Assembly: GCA_023053685.1 (NCBI GenBank)
Contig: JALIGW010000016.1
Coordinates: 8,259,001 to 8,323,000 of the forward strand
From: Diadophis punctatus similis
Lineage: Eukaryota > Chordata > Lepidosauria > Squamata > Dipsadidae
Length of the DNA: 64,000 nucleotides
Direction: 5' to 3'
This document shows, piece by piece, positions 46,214-57,654 of the stretch (position 1 is its first letter; each line of letters starts with the position of its first letter). A program made the translations under genes and the position numbers. The notes beneath the pieces were generated by a model, which was not told where the DNA came from, did no database searches, and saw only the letters and a program-made list of their open reading frames with translations.

Positions 46214-46725
46214 CAGTAATCCCTCGTTTTTCGCGGGGGTTACGTTCCAAAAAGAACCCGTGATAGGCGAAATCCGTGAAGTAGGAACCTTTATTTTTTT
46301 TAACCCCTCCTACCCGGCTTCTGCGTTTTCGGCGCCCAAAAAAAGCCTGAAAAATCCTCCAACCTCTCCCTCTCTTGACGTCTGCTGTGGCTGCTTGGCA
46401 CTGATCTCCTGAGTGAGCTTGTAGGCCGTTCCCTCGTCGATTTGGCACGAACGGCCATTTTCCCTCAGGGAAAGCTGCCAGCGCGGCCCGCCCTACAGCT
46501 GATGAGCGGCAGTCCTTCTGCGCACGCGCAGAGCTCATCGGACCACTTTACTTGCCTGCCGCTGCCAGACTGAAGCAGGAGACCACCACACAGGCGCAGA
46601 ACTCATCGGAGAGGTTTGTGAGTCCCGGAGCCGCGCACTTTGCCGCTGACTGCCTGGCCGCCCAGACAAATCCGTGAAGCAGCGAGACCGTGAAAGGTGA
46701 ACCGCGATATAGCGAGGGATTACTG
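46214..46725. mobile_element. Tigger/pogo-like MITE (512 bp)
   Basis: The ends CAGTAATCCCTCGTTTTTCG and CGATATAGCGAGGGATTACTG are inverted repeats flanked by TA (46212-46213 and 46726-46727). Subterminal CGTGATAGGCGAAATCCGTG and AAATCCGTGAAGCAGCGAGA are typical of pogo-group MITEs. The GC-rich centre has no transposase. Confidence 0.85.
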
Positions 46726-46769
46726 TATTTCAGCTAAAAGGGCTATTGGAAATATGCAGCCCTAAATCA

Positions 46770-46852
46770 GGCATAACTCACTGAATAACCACCTTCTCTG
46801 GCTTTGGAAACTCTGGTCTCAATTGTGGTCGTGAGTCGAGGACTATCTGTAT
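46770..46852. mobile_element. MITE right-end fragment
   Basis: TCTCAATTGTGGTCGTGAGT CGAGGACTATCTGTA is the right end of the CAGGTAGTCCTCGACTTAC family. Confidence 0.65.
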
Positions 46853-46859
46853 AGTAATA

Positions 46860-47575
46860 TACTATCACGACTGTTGATTTTAAGCCTTAATTCTATTCAG
46901 TAAAAAAAATGTAAACTACATGCTACATTACCATTAAAAAAAATAAGTAGCCTTTATAGTTGCTAGTGTGGGAAATTTAACCCTTCTTGAAACAGGAGTA
47001 CAGTTACCCACTAATACAGTTGTTTAATGTGCTTGCTAAAATTAAAAGTTGCCGTGATAAAGCTTGATGGAATTCAAAATTCATTTTATCTATTTCACTG
47101 CAATATCTCTTACAGAGTTGCAGGGTTTGATGGCAAAATGATGGATATATGGTTATACTTTAATATCAAAGGCACAACTGTTTGGAAGAGGCACTAAATA
47201 TAACAAACTATTCACATACAGAACTACATGAAGTGAAAATAATACTCCTTAGAGTGCTGCAGATGTAATGGATCAACTCTCTTTTAATCGGTTAAAAAAT
47301 GGGAACAAAATTATGGATTTAGTTCTGCTCCTCTTGCAATCCTTTAACCTATTAGTTATGAGAATTTTCACACCAATATTTAATATAGAGAATCTTTTTT
47401 CCCAATTCTAAACTCCAGTTAACCAAAAAGATCTAGTTAACTAGTTAATATGCAGACGATGTCAGTCTAAAAGCCATCTCTTAACTAGTATTTATATAGG
47501 AAACTGATGTGCAAACTTTAGGGTTATTGTGGGATTTGAAGTCTCTGCCATCAGGAAGAAATTAGATGGGGCAAG
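46860..47575. other. AT-rich intronic sequence, nothing recognised
   Basis: No element or exon was recognised. Confidence 0.5.
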
Positions 47576-47587
47576 GTTATCTTAAAA

Positions 47588-48011
47588 CAGTGCTGGCGAA
47601 CCTTTTTTCCCTCGGGTGCCGAAAGCGCGTGCGCATGCGCTATCACGCACGTGCGAGTGCCCACACCCATAATTCAATGCCTAGGGAAGGCAAAAACCGC
47701 CTCCCCGCCCCTGCAGAGGCCCTCTGGAGGCCAGAAAAGGCCTGTTTCCCGACTTCTGGTGAGCCTGGTAGGCCCATTTTTCGCCCTCCCCAGGCTCCAG
47801 AGGCTTCCCTGGAGCCTGGGGAGGACGAAAACGCCCCCCGGAGGCCCTCCGGAAACCAAAAATGCCCTCCCAGAGCCTCCACGCCAGCCAAAAATCAGCT
47901 GGCCGGCACGCACATGCATGCTGGAGCTGAGCTAGGGCAACAGCTCGCGTGCCGGCAGATATGGCTCCGCGTGCCATCTGTGGCACGCGTGCCATAGGTT
48001 CGCCATCACTG
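47588..48011. mobile_element. hAT non-autonomous element (424 bp), CAGTGCTGGCGAACC ends
   Basis: The ends CAGTGCTGGCGAACCTTTTT and GGTTCGCCATCACTG carry TSDs TCTTAAAA and TCCTAAAA (one mismatch) at 47580-47587 and 48012-48019. The C-rich interior gives long spurious open frames. It is the same family as 22469-22878. Confidence 0.92.
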
Positions 48012-48019
48012 TCCTAAAA

Positions 48020-48708
48020 GATCCTGGAAACCCAAGGAAATTCTAGGCAGGTGAAGACTGTCAAAAGTTATTTAGCTTCTATTCACACTTTCAGAAAGAT
48101 ACTGCAGTCTTATTCAGCAAAAAGGAAGAACAGACTGTAACTTCAGTATCACACAGCAATAAAAGAATGGCTTTAAATATAGCAATAAAACTGGATTTAC
48201 CAGGCAGGCCTATCACTACATATGTCAGCTACAACAAAAGCCCTTGTCTCCACTTGTTTCATCAATATCCTGAAGTCCCAAAATTATTCCACTCCACTCC
48301 ACTGTATTCTTCTTTTAAAAGGCTGCTTTAGAAAGCAATGACAAAATGGGGATGGAAGGAAGAAGCTTATTTCATTTTTTTCCCCACCCAGTAAGTCTTG
48401 TCTATCTCTTTCTGGCAAGGTAATTCTAACTCAGGTACTAAATCAACAATATTTTATTGCCAACTAATACAACTATACAAGTCTGAAAACTGTTCTCAGA
48501 AAGACTCTTACAAAGAAAGCGCCTGCTTCTCTTATTCAATTACAATAAAGCCATAAAGATAGGGCTTCTAATCCAGTGAGCAATCTGACTGTTCCAAAAG
48601 GCAAAACTGCTTTCAAAGATATTAGTATTTTACATGTCCACAACTCTGTTTAATGTTTCTGTATCTAAACTACCATTATCATTTCGTTTTCCCAGTTCGC
48701 TATCATTA
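48020..48708. other. Intronic sequence, nothing recognised
   Basis: No element or exon was recognised. Confidence 0.5.
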
Positions 48709-48883
48709 TAAGAGCAGAGGTGGCGCAGCGGTTGGAGGCAGTACTGCAGGCCACTTTAGCTGACTGTGATCCGCAGGTCAGCGGTTCGAATCTCACCGGC
48801 TCAAGGTTGACTCAGCCTTCCATCCTTCCGAGGTAGGTAAAATGAGGACCCAGATTGTTGGGGGCAATATAGATATACATTGA

Positions 48884-49053
48884 AAGTTGAGAGTGAAAGT
48901 TGAGAGTGAAAGTTCTTTTAAAAGATTGATAGTATTTTAATATGTTTTTAAAAAAATTTTTTATTGATTATATTTCTATACCTGCTGTTAGCTGCCCAGA
49001 GTCCCCCGGGAGTTGGGCGGCATAGAAATTTTAATAAATAAATAAATAAATAA
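48884..49053 (+). mobile_element. L2 LINE 3' tail inserted in a SINE
   Basis: GCTGCCCAGAGTCCCCCGGG AGTTGGGCGGCATAGAAATT followed by (AATA)n matches the end of the L2 at 62222-62900. A short ACATTG repeat on both sides looks like its target duplication. A small GAAAGTTGAGAGT tandem lies at its left edge. Confidence 0.8.
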
Positions 49054-49083
49054 ACATTGCTTGCTGGTGTAAACCGCTTAGAG

Positions 49084-49219
49084 CAGTGTTTCCCAACCTT
49101 GGCAAGTTGAAGATGTCTGGACTTCAACTCCCAGAATTCCCCAGCCAGCATTCACTGGCTGGGGAATTCTGGGAGTTGAAGTCCAGACATCTTCAACTTG
49201 CCAAGGTTGGGAAACACTG
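49084..49219. mobile_element. hAT MITE, palindrome (136 bp), nested in a SINE
   Basis: The arms CAGTGTTTCCCAACCTTGGC and GCCAAGGTTGGGAAACACTG are near perfect around CCAGCATTCACTGG. The exact TSD GCTTAGAG at 49076-49083 and 49220-49227 is itself SINE sequence. Confidence 0.95.
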
Positions 49220-49492
49220 GCTTAGAGAGTGCTTGCACTGTGAGACGGTATATAAATCTCACAAAATAAATAAATAAAATAAATAAATTATACCTGAAGG
49301 CAGATTATAGCATCATTGGAGAACAGTGCTGTTGCCACTTTCCCCAACATGGTGCCTTTCAAATATGGTGAAATCAAGTCCACTAGTACTGTCCGGCCTT
49401 TGCCTGTGCTTAATTTTATGGTATGTAGAAATGGGAGATGCGGGAATAGCTGTAGACAGTACAATGGTTAAGTGGCAGCTTAGCCTGTAGAG

Positions 49493-49866
49493 CAGGGGTG
49501 TCAAACTCAAGGCCTGCGGGCCACATCCGACCCATGGGGTGCTTAGATCTGGCCTGCAGGGCCACACTGGAAACAGTGAAGGACCAGCCCGCGGTGCTTC
49601 TGCCAGCAAAAACGGAGCTCAGGAGGGCCGTGTGTGGCCCTCCCGAGCTCTGTTTTCACTGGCAGAGGGTTGCAGGAGGGCGTCGCAGCCGAAAATGGAG
49701 CTTGGGAGCCCGTTTTCGCTGGCAGAACACCCGGGCCACCACAGGCGCCAACACGAGTGATGTCAAGCTGGCCACACCCACCCTGGCCACTCCCCCATTC
49801 CCCCCTGGCCTGAGGTCAAACACAACCCTGATGCGGCCCTCAATGAAATCGAGTTTGACACCCCTG
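49493..49866. mobile_element. hAT MITE (374 bp), GGTGTCAAACTC family
   Basis: The ends CAGGGGTGTCAAACTCAAGG and TCGAGTTTGACACCCCTG carry TSDs CTGTAGAG and CTGTAGAA (one mismatch) at 49485-49492 and 49867-49874. Confidence 0.92.
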
Positions 49867-49879
49867 CTGTAGAAGAAAT

Positions 49880-51845
49880 GGGGATGTACAAACGCTTCAG
49901 AAAGGATGCTCCCTAGTCCCTTGGGCTGTACAGGCAATGGGGGATGAAGTGATTTTTCACACTTGCAAGGTATTGTTTATGCAACCTTACAATAAAATTA
50001 GAGATAGTACTTCCGAGTTTGTGCTTCTTGGCTGGACTACTTTGAAAGTCTGAAAGTGGGATAGATAGTCTAGACTTTGTTTATGTTCCATTTTTTCCTG
50101 TTTATGAAACAGCTTACAGCAATTAAATTTTAAATTATAAAATGTATTATTTGTACGTGCCAAGAGGTCCAGTGAAACTAGCAGGATCTCTACCAAGACA
50201 ACTAATGTAATCTCAGTACTACATCCTGGGTGAATCCCCAATTAAAGTGGGTTCAAAACGGCAGGTACAATCACCTTCCTAGACTTAGAAGATTAAAGAC
50301 TCCCTTTAATTATAAGGTTCTTTCATGTTCAGGGAGCTTTTTTTTTTCAATAAGGCTCATATGATTGCTTCCTTTAAGCAATCGAGAAACATCCATCAGC
50401 CAAGAGGGCAATAATCACCTCTTATAATCACAGGACCAGTCTGGCCTACTCAATTTAACCAGCCAGAAAAGATTTAGGTCAAGCAAACAGGTTGTGACCC
50501 TCACTTCTGCACACATCTGCTTACCATGGAGATCTACAAGTTGAAAATAATCCATATAAATATACTTCCTTGTTGACTGTCCCAATGTTGGTGTCCCTGT
50601 TGAGATGAATCCAACTGGCTTTGTTTACAACTATTGATTAATTTTCCCCCCTGTAACAGCCAGCTTATAACCTACCATTATACCTGCTCCTGTTAGTTAT
50701 TACTTCAGTATTTGCTTGCAGGCCATTCTCCTTTTCATCATTCTATTTCCATGACTCATTTCATCAATACTAAGCTATAATTTAATCAGATTAGAAATCT
50801 ATGGCAGCATCTCTGTTGTTGTTGTTGTTGACGACAAACAGGGGATGCTCCCTAAGAGGCAGTCCTACAACCCCAAGGGAGCAATGTTTTCACACCTAGT
50901 GATCAGATAATCTCCTTCCAGACAGGCTCCACCTGAAATCTTTTGGGTCCTGCAAGTTTTAGCAGCCCTGATCTTGCAAAAGAAACTAGCAAGAGGAAGT
51001 GACTTGCAGCATTTCTTCCAAGGAGTGCTCGTATTGTTGCCCAGGCACATCAGGAAAGTATCACATTTGGAAAGGTTGGGCTAAGACTGGAAAATTCAAT
51101 TCCCTTCCATTCAGCCAAGAAAGCTATTGAATAATTCATTGGTATGTGAATCATGTTTCACTTTTCATACTTTACATTGTAATTTGGAAAGTAAAATGGA
51201 GGAGGGAAAGCAGCACAGGTGTTGCCTTGAGCAAATGGAAGAAATGTGTGTTTAAAAATGGAGTAATAAATAGATTTTATGAGCATGGCTGTAAATATGG
51301 TTTTTCCCCCCAGCTTTGAGAGTTGTCATAAAATTTGGCACGTGTTGCAAACCAAGGGAAGTTAATTGTAAGGCCTTTCAATGAACTGTGCCAAATTAAA
51401 AATCCCTAAATTCATTTCAGAGGCACTAAAAAATTATCTACAAAGGGGTCTGTTTTTAGTTTTGATGGCTTCCTTTAAAAATGCAAGTCCTGTGTGATTA
51501 GGGTTTGTGGAATAATTGATCACATAACGGTAGATGCTTCCCTTTTGTCACAGAGTTAATGATGAAAAATATAAAAAATGTTATAAACTAGAGTAAGTAG
51601 GAATTACTGCAAACAACTCCAATAAGGGTCCAGGTAAAAAAAAGTAGGTACAAAGTAACTAAGACAAAAAATCAGATGAAAATCTGAAAATAAAGTGTAG
51701 TAAGTTACCAAGAAAGAATACAAAGGCTGGAACTCAACATGGGGAAAACAAAATTCAGAATTAGGTAACACTGATTAAGAATTTTAAAAACAAACGCAGA
51801 ATCTTCAGATATGTTCAACAAAACAAAGAATCAGTATATATGTTG
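49880..51845. other. Intronic sequence, nothing recognised
   Basis: This 2-kb stretch has ordinary composition. No exon, element end or tandem array was recognised apart from a short (GTT)n near 50815. Confidence 0.5.
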
Positions 51846-51854
51846 ATCAATGAA

Positions 51855-52454
51855 CATGGGAGGGAAGGAGAGAGCGCGCTACTGCCGCCGCTGCGCTGCT
51901 CCAATATTTCTTTGGTGGGCCTCCACAGGAGGGACCGCTGAGCAGAGGCACCCGGCGAGCGGGGTGAGAGGCGTGGGGATGCCAGAAGTGGCGGCGGCGG
52001 CGACAGGCTCCTGCCCGCGTCTCCCACCCGCCTCTTGCCTTAAGCTGCCGGGCGCCTCTGCTCCATGGTCCCTCCCGCGCGCGCCCACCAAAGAAATATC
52101 GGAGCGGTGAAAGTAGCAGCGGCGGCGGTAGCGCGCTCTCTCCTTCCCTCCCTGCATGGGAGGGAAGGAGAGAGAGCGCTACCGCCGCCGCTGCGCTGCT
52201 CCAATATTTCTTTGGTGGGCCTCCGCAGGAGGGACCGCTGAGCAGAGGCACCCGGCGAGCGGGGTGAGAGGCGTGGGGATGCCAGAAGTGGCGGCGGCGG
52301 CGGCAGGCTCCTACCCGCGTCTCCCACCCGCCTCTTGCCTTAAGCTGCCGGGCGCCTCTGCTCCATGGTCCCTCCCGCGCGCGCCCACCAAAGAAATATC
52401 GAAGCGGTGAAAGTAGCAGCGGCGGCGGTAGCGCTCTCTCTCCTCTCCCATACG
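51855..52454 (+). repeat. 300-bp GC-rich unit in tandem, each a fold-back
   Basis: Copies start at 51855 and 52155 with CATGGGAGGGAAGGAGAGAG. Each ends with the complement, CTCTCTCCT plus CCCTCCC in the first and a shortened form in the second. The loop arms contain CCAATATTTCTTTGGTGGGC and GCCCACCAAAGAAATATC. A third, single copy is at 11401-11706. Confidence 0.9.
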
Positions 52455-52680
52455 CATTAACCCTGCCGGTGCCACGGTCAGGGACTCAGTCTGGTGGCTG
52501 GAACCCCGCGAGAGACAGCGACAGAGGCTCCTTCCCAGCAGGAAACGCAGGTTGGCGGCGGGGCTCCGGGGCTTCTTCAGCAACCCACCCACCTACCTCG
52601 CTTGGTGCGGTTCCCCGCACTTGACGTCTTGGAAGAGGGCTGGGCGAGGGAGAAAGGAGCCACGGTGGGGATTGGTTTGC

Positions 52681-53014
<334 letters not shown>

Positions 53015-53259
53015 TCATTACCAATGCTATGATGGAAATCACCAACTCAAAGACAAATATCACTTTGGAGCAAGGAAGCTGCTACAGCAGCAACAAATTA
53101 AACAGCACAAAGACAGGGATTCTCTCAATATCCCATTGTCCCTATTGACATTTAGTTGAATTCACTTTTAAAATATATTATATGGCTCTCACTGAAATAA
53201 ATTTCCAAATTTTTTGCTTTCATGGCTCTCTTAGTCAAAAAGGTTCCCGACCCCTGACC

Positions 53260-53925
53260 TAAGTTAAAAAGATTTGAATAAGCCAACTCAGCAACTCAAT
53301 GACAAAAGCACAATAGAAATAAGGGAGAGCAAGGTCACAAAGATATGCCAAAAATGACTAAAATAAAACTGGTTGCTGCTGTTGCTACTCTGCGCAAAAA
53401 TATAGAGTTCTGTGCTACTTCCTCCTCTCTTCATGCATCAAGAGTTTTTTGGGTGGGGGGGTATAGCCGGTGACTGCAATGCTGTTTTTCCCTTCCTCAT
53501 GAACCTGATCAATCCTTCATCCTCACATTGATGCTCAAATTCAAGTTGAGAGCAACAGAACATCTGGTATTGCAGCAGAGCAGAAACAAAGTCGTCTTCT
53601 TAGTGATCCCAATCATCTTCCAAGGAATGCACAGTTCACTTCCTGTCAGCCTTGTAAGGAAGACCCAACAGAAGACATAGCCTGATGAGCTAATTCTACT
53701 TTATTGTAAGGTTACATTAAGAGAATCAAACAAGTCTGAAAGTATCTCCTCCTGTCCCGTCTGCAGCTCAAGAAACTAGGGAAGGTCTCTTTTAAGCTGC
53801 TCACCTCACCCACAACCCTGCTGTGGGCTAAGTTGTGTTTCATCTCAGTATTCTCTTGGCTACATCTCTTTACCATTTCCAATTACCATTATACTTCCTC
53901 AATGAAAATTACATTTATTTTTAAA
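53260..53925. other. Intronic sequence, nothing recognised
   Basis: No element or exon was recognised. Confidence 0.5.
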
Positions 53926-53929
53926 AAAT

Positions 53930-55080
53930 GATTTATGTATTTTATATCTTTCATTTATTTGGCCAGCCATCATCAAACATTTGACTCTGGGAGGTAATAA
54001 AAAATAAAATCATCACAAACAATAATAAATAACAAATATAGAAGCTAAAGGGAAAAACTAACCAACACCATCAATAAAACCAATAAACCATCAATAAAAC
54101 CAGGATTCATTCTTCTTTAGTAAATTTGCTCCGCAAGATCCCCAGTAAGAACATTTCTGGTTTTAACTCCATTTTCACATTTAATATCTGTTTCAACCAA
54201 CATCTAATATTTTTCCAAAATATTTGAACCTTGGGACATTTTGCAAATAACAACCGCAGCTAGACTATTAAATGCTCAAAATTGGAAATCAGATATTATT
54301 CCTTCTTCAAATATGATAATTAGGAAAATTTTAGAATGCTCAGAAATGAGCAAGTTAACGATGGAGATTCATCAAAAAGAAGACTCTGAATTCTATGAAA
54401 CATGGACAAAATGGTATTCCTGGTTACAATCAAATAAAAATTTAAAACTATGGACACAGAAGAAGACTTGATCCGAGAAATCTTTCCTTACCATCTTCTT
54501 CATAACAATAAAAATGATTATTATTGATGCGCATAATCTGAGAATATGAATATGAAAAATAATGTAAATATGTATAAATACGTTTTGGGTTAGTTTGACG
54601 TAAATAATAAAAGGGATAAAGGTTAAAAGTAACCAATGTAGCAAGATTGATTGCAAAACTGGATTCAGTTACACAAAGGTATAGCTGTTAAAATGAAATG
54701 CTGTGTTTGTGTATTAGTGTTTGTATTTTCTTTTTCCTTTTTTCCCTTTTCCCTCCTTTTTCTTTTTTCTTTTTTCTCTTTGATGTCGTGTGTTATTATG
54801 TATGTTTTTTAACGTTTAAAAACTGAATAAAGATATTAAAAAAAAAACCAGGATTCAGGTTCAATCCCACGATCTGGGCCCAAGCACAGCAACAAGCCAG
54901 GAGAGTCTGACCAAGTCTATTCTTCAGGGAAATGATGCCCCAGACGATGCCCCTACAAAAAAAGGTTGCCCTCCGAGTACCTGCCAGGTGATATTCTCTA
55001 GCCTAGCAGATGGGACCCAGAGCATACCTCTCCTGTTGGATCTCATACAATGGATAGATACAACTGGTGAGAGACGGTCC
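53930..55080 (-). mobile_element. LINE-like 3' region, minus strand, interrupted by an L1
   Basis: TTTATTTGGCCAGCCATCAT, then GACTCTGGGAGGTAATAAAA, resembles a LINE tail in reverse, as at 7068-7330. It resumes after the L1 at 54858 with GGTTCAATCCCACGATCTGG. The clade is uncertain. Confidence 0.45.
54110..54843 (+). mobile_element. L1 LINE insertion with 5' inversion and TSD
   Basis: 54110-54240 read on the minus strand gives KVQIFWKNIRCWLKQ and KPEMFLLGILRSKFTKEE. From 54241 on the plus strand it gives ITTAARLLNAQNWKSDIIPS and ETWTKWYSWLQ, the next part of L1 ORF2. The 3' UTR ends AATAAAGATATTAAAAAAAAA. The 14-bp duplication AAAACCAGGATTCA (54096-54109 and about 54844-54857) brackets the whole. 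This is a twin-priming structure. Confidence 0.9.
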
Positions 55081-55084
55081 CGTG

Positions 55085-55435
55085 CCATAAATGTTATTTA
55101 AGCAACACACGTTACCAGTTGCATTGTTGTTTTACTAATGCTTCATTGCTGAGATTAAATATCACCCTATTTTTGTTTTTGTTTTAAATGCCTGCCATAT
55201 TAATGCAACAGCTTGAGAGATCAGTTAGAAAACAGATTTATAAAAATTTAAATAAAAGAGCACTATGGTCAGCAGACAATTATTGTCTGGCAGACAGCCA
55301 TCTGCCTCCCTGGCCAGTATGGAAAGAAGCAACTGTCTTGCTGTTGCCAGGCTGGCAGTTCAATGCTCAGAATCCTCAAGTATGATGTTACTGTAGGTCT
55401 ACAGTACTAAGTTTGTGTTACTTTCGTAAGAAACT
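55085..55435. other. Intronic sequence, nothing recognised
   Basis: No element or exon was recognised. Confidence 0.45.
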
Positions 55436-55440
55436 ATATA

Positions 55441-56432
55441 CCGTATTTTTCGGAGTATAAGACGCACATTTTTACCCCCAAAAAGAGGGTGAAAACTTGG
55501 GTGCGTCTTATACACCGAATGCAGCCCCCCCCCAGCCACCACCCCCCCACTCTTTGGCCTCTGTCTTCCAGCAATTTACCTGCTTGCAGGAAAGAGGGAA
55601 GAAGGAAAGCAGAGCAAGTCAGTAGCAGTTTCCTGATCTACAGCTGATTAGGTTTGCCACGTGGGAAAATGAAAGTGAAACTAACTGCAAAGAGGCAAAC
55701 AGCTGGGAGAGACACAGCAGATTTTTATTTTTTGCTGAACTGGATGGAAGGGGGTAAGTGAGTAACTATAAATGTCTGTAGAATGTTCAAATTATTAGAC
55801 TTATTTTTTAAAGACTGCTTTATTATTGTTCTAGAGCCAGGGGTCTCCAACCTTGGCAATTTAAAGACTTCTGGACTTCGAATCCCAGAATTCTACAGCC
55901 AGCTTTGTTAGCTTTGCTGGCTGTGGAATTCTGGGAGTTGAAGTCCACAAGTCTTAAAGTTGCCAAGGTTGGAGATCCTTGTAAATCTGGACAACTTAAC
56001 AAAATAAAGAAGCTTTTTAAAACAAATGCTTGCTCTGAAGAGGCCCAGTGCTATTGTATCTTCTTTTAAATAATAGAGAATAATGTATACTTCCAGAAAT
56101 TTTAATTAATTTTAACAGCTCTGTACAAGTATAGTCTGAAATGTAACAGTGTCCTGTTTAGTATTAGCGTTTAAGTTACCTTGGAGTAGATCTATTTAAA
56201 TAATTGGGAAGAGTTAGTGTGACTACATTAAAGAAAACTTTCTGGCATAATGTACATTTCTCCAATTCTTTGCTATTTCTATGAGTCAGGCACACATGCA
56301 CAGAAATACACAGCAAACAGTGTATATCATCTGTGCTGTTTGCTGTTTGGCAAATTGCTTGGAGGCAGAGGCCTTTTTTCCTTGTTTTCCTCCCCCAAAA
56401 CTAAGGTGCATCTTATACACCGAAAAATACGG
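55441..56432. mobile_element. TA-inserting MITE (CCGTATTTTTCGG ends), 992 bp, with nested hAT MITE
   Basis: The ends CCGTATTTTTCGGAGTATAA and TTATACACCGAAAAATACGG are flanked by TA. A second partial end (GTGCGTCTTATACACCGAAT) lies at 55501. The hAT palindrome remnant at 55841-55978 is inside. Confidence 0.85.
55841..55978. mobile_element. hAT MITE palindrome, degraded
   Basis: The arms CAGGGGTCTCCAACCTTGGC and GCCAAGGTTGGAGATCCTTG flank the core GGAATTCTGGGAGTTGAAG. No clear 8-bp duplication remains. Confidence 0.82.
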
Positions 56433-56434
56433 TA

Positions 56435-56930
56435 TGCTTGAATTACGTGAGGGCCTCCTAAGAAAGCATCTTGCCTGGAGGGAAAGGGGGAAAAAAACTA
56501 ATAATTTGGTGAGCTGTTACTCCTGAACATCCATGCTCCTGCTTCCCCAATTATCACCAAAAGGACTTTTGGAGAATCAACTTGCCCTGAGACGACAAGA
56601 AGCAGATTCTGTTCTTCAAGGCCTGAAGAACAGAAAACAACAGGAGACCAGAAGGAAGAAACCTCCCAAACAAAGAATGCATACCATAATAACCTGAAAG
56701 GTGGGTATATTTTCATCCATTTGAACTAACTACCATCATCTTGTTTCCTACTATCTTCCCTCTTCAGATCCTTTCCTTACATAGTGCCTTTCAGAGTACT
56801 AAGTACTGAGGATAATAACTGCCTAAGAATTATAGTGGGAGTTGGTTTTTTAATGGGTTTATGTTTATATTGTGCTTGTCAGGGTTCCAAGTAATAGACC
56901 CATAGCAAGGGTTGACAGTGTTTTTTAATG
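56435..56930. other. Intronic sequence, nothing recognised
   Basis: No element or exon was recognised. Confidence 0.45.
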
Positions 56931-56938
56931 TTATAAGC

Positions 56939-57281
56939 CAGGGGTGTCAAACTCAATTTCATTGAGGGCCGCACCAGGGTTGTGTTTGACCTCAGGGGGC
57001 TGGAGTGGGCGTGGCCAGGGTAGGCATGGCCAGTTTGACGTCACTTGTGTCGGGGGCGCCTGTTGCCCGAGCGCTCTTCCAGCGAAAACGGGCTCCCAAG
57101 CTCCGTTTTCAGCTGGGACAGCCTCCTGCAATCCTCTGCCAGCAAAAACGAAGCTCGGGAGGGCCGCTGGCAGAGGCACCACGGGCTGGTGTTTCGTTGT
57201 TTCCAGGGCAGCCCCGCGGGCCAGATCTAAGCATCTCATGGGTCGGATCGGGCCCATGGGGCTTTGAGTTTGACACCCCTG
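56939..57281. mobile_element. hAT MITE (343 bp), GGTGTCAAACTC family
   Basis: The ends CAGGGGTGTCAAACTCAATT and TTGAGTTTGACACCCCTG carry the exact TSD TTATAAGC at 56931-56938 and 57282-57289. It lies 280 bp from a DDX10 exon. Confidence 0.94.
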
Positions 57282-57560
57282 TTATAAGCTGTCTGGAATC
57301 CCCAATGTGTGAGCTGGGCCACCATATAAATTTCCTTAACAAATAAATTTAATAAATGAACTGCTGATTAATTTCAGTTAATTAATTTCCAATACCTCTT
57401 TACTTTAGTCAAAGAACATAAGCATATCTTTTCAGATCTCCTATAACCCATAAAACCAAAAATCTTATTCAAGATTAATATTTATGATATACCTAAAAAA
57501 TGAAATTCTACAATCATGCCATTTACATATCAGTATTTGGGTAGGCCATTGTCCCCTTAC

Positions 57561-57648
57561 CCGTTGTGCACGCTCTTTCAAATCTAGATCCTGAGCCAAT
57601 AAGGACTGCAGTTTCTTCTGGACATCTAAAAGTTTCTCAGGATTGATT
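57561..57648 (-). CDS. DDX10: DDX10 exon: start of C-terminal extension
   Basis: This 88-nt exon begins with the A that completes a Lys codon from the previous exon, then reads INPEKLLDVQKKLQSLLAQD and ends KERAQR at CGG|GTAAGG. The acceptor is CTCTTCCAG. It is the first part of the domain that follows the helicase core in the Dbp4/DDX10 and Spb4 group (the CTE or DUF4217 region). That region is mostly helical and is thought to help bind pre-ribosomal RNA. Key residues match DDX10: INPEKL, DVQKKL, LAQD and LKERAQR. It is separated from the next exon by a 13.2-kb intron full of transposons. Confidence 0.93.
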
Positions 57649-57654
57649 CTGGAA

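Larger units (their letters stand above)
48711..49290 (+). mobile_element. tRNA-derived SINE interrupted by an L2 and a hAT MITE
   Basis: The head AGAGGTGGCGCAGCGGTTGG and box B GGTTCGAATCTC are intact. The body continues to GGGGCAATATAGATATACATTG and resumes at ACATTGCTTGCTGGTGTAAA after the L2. It breaks again in ACCGCTTAGAG for the MITE, then ends GTGCTTGCACTGTGAGACGG TATATAAATCTCAC and an AAATA tail. It belongs to the same subfamily as 59861-60121, which lacks both insertions. Confidence 0.9.

Noticed and set aside
47566..47997. Proline-rich open frames on both strands
   Set aside because: They fall within the C-rich interior of a hAT MITE and show no known protein.
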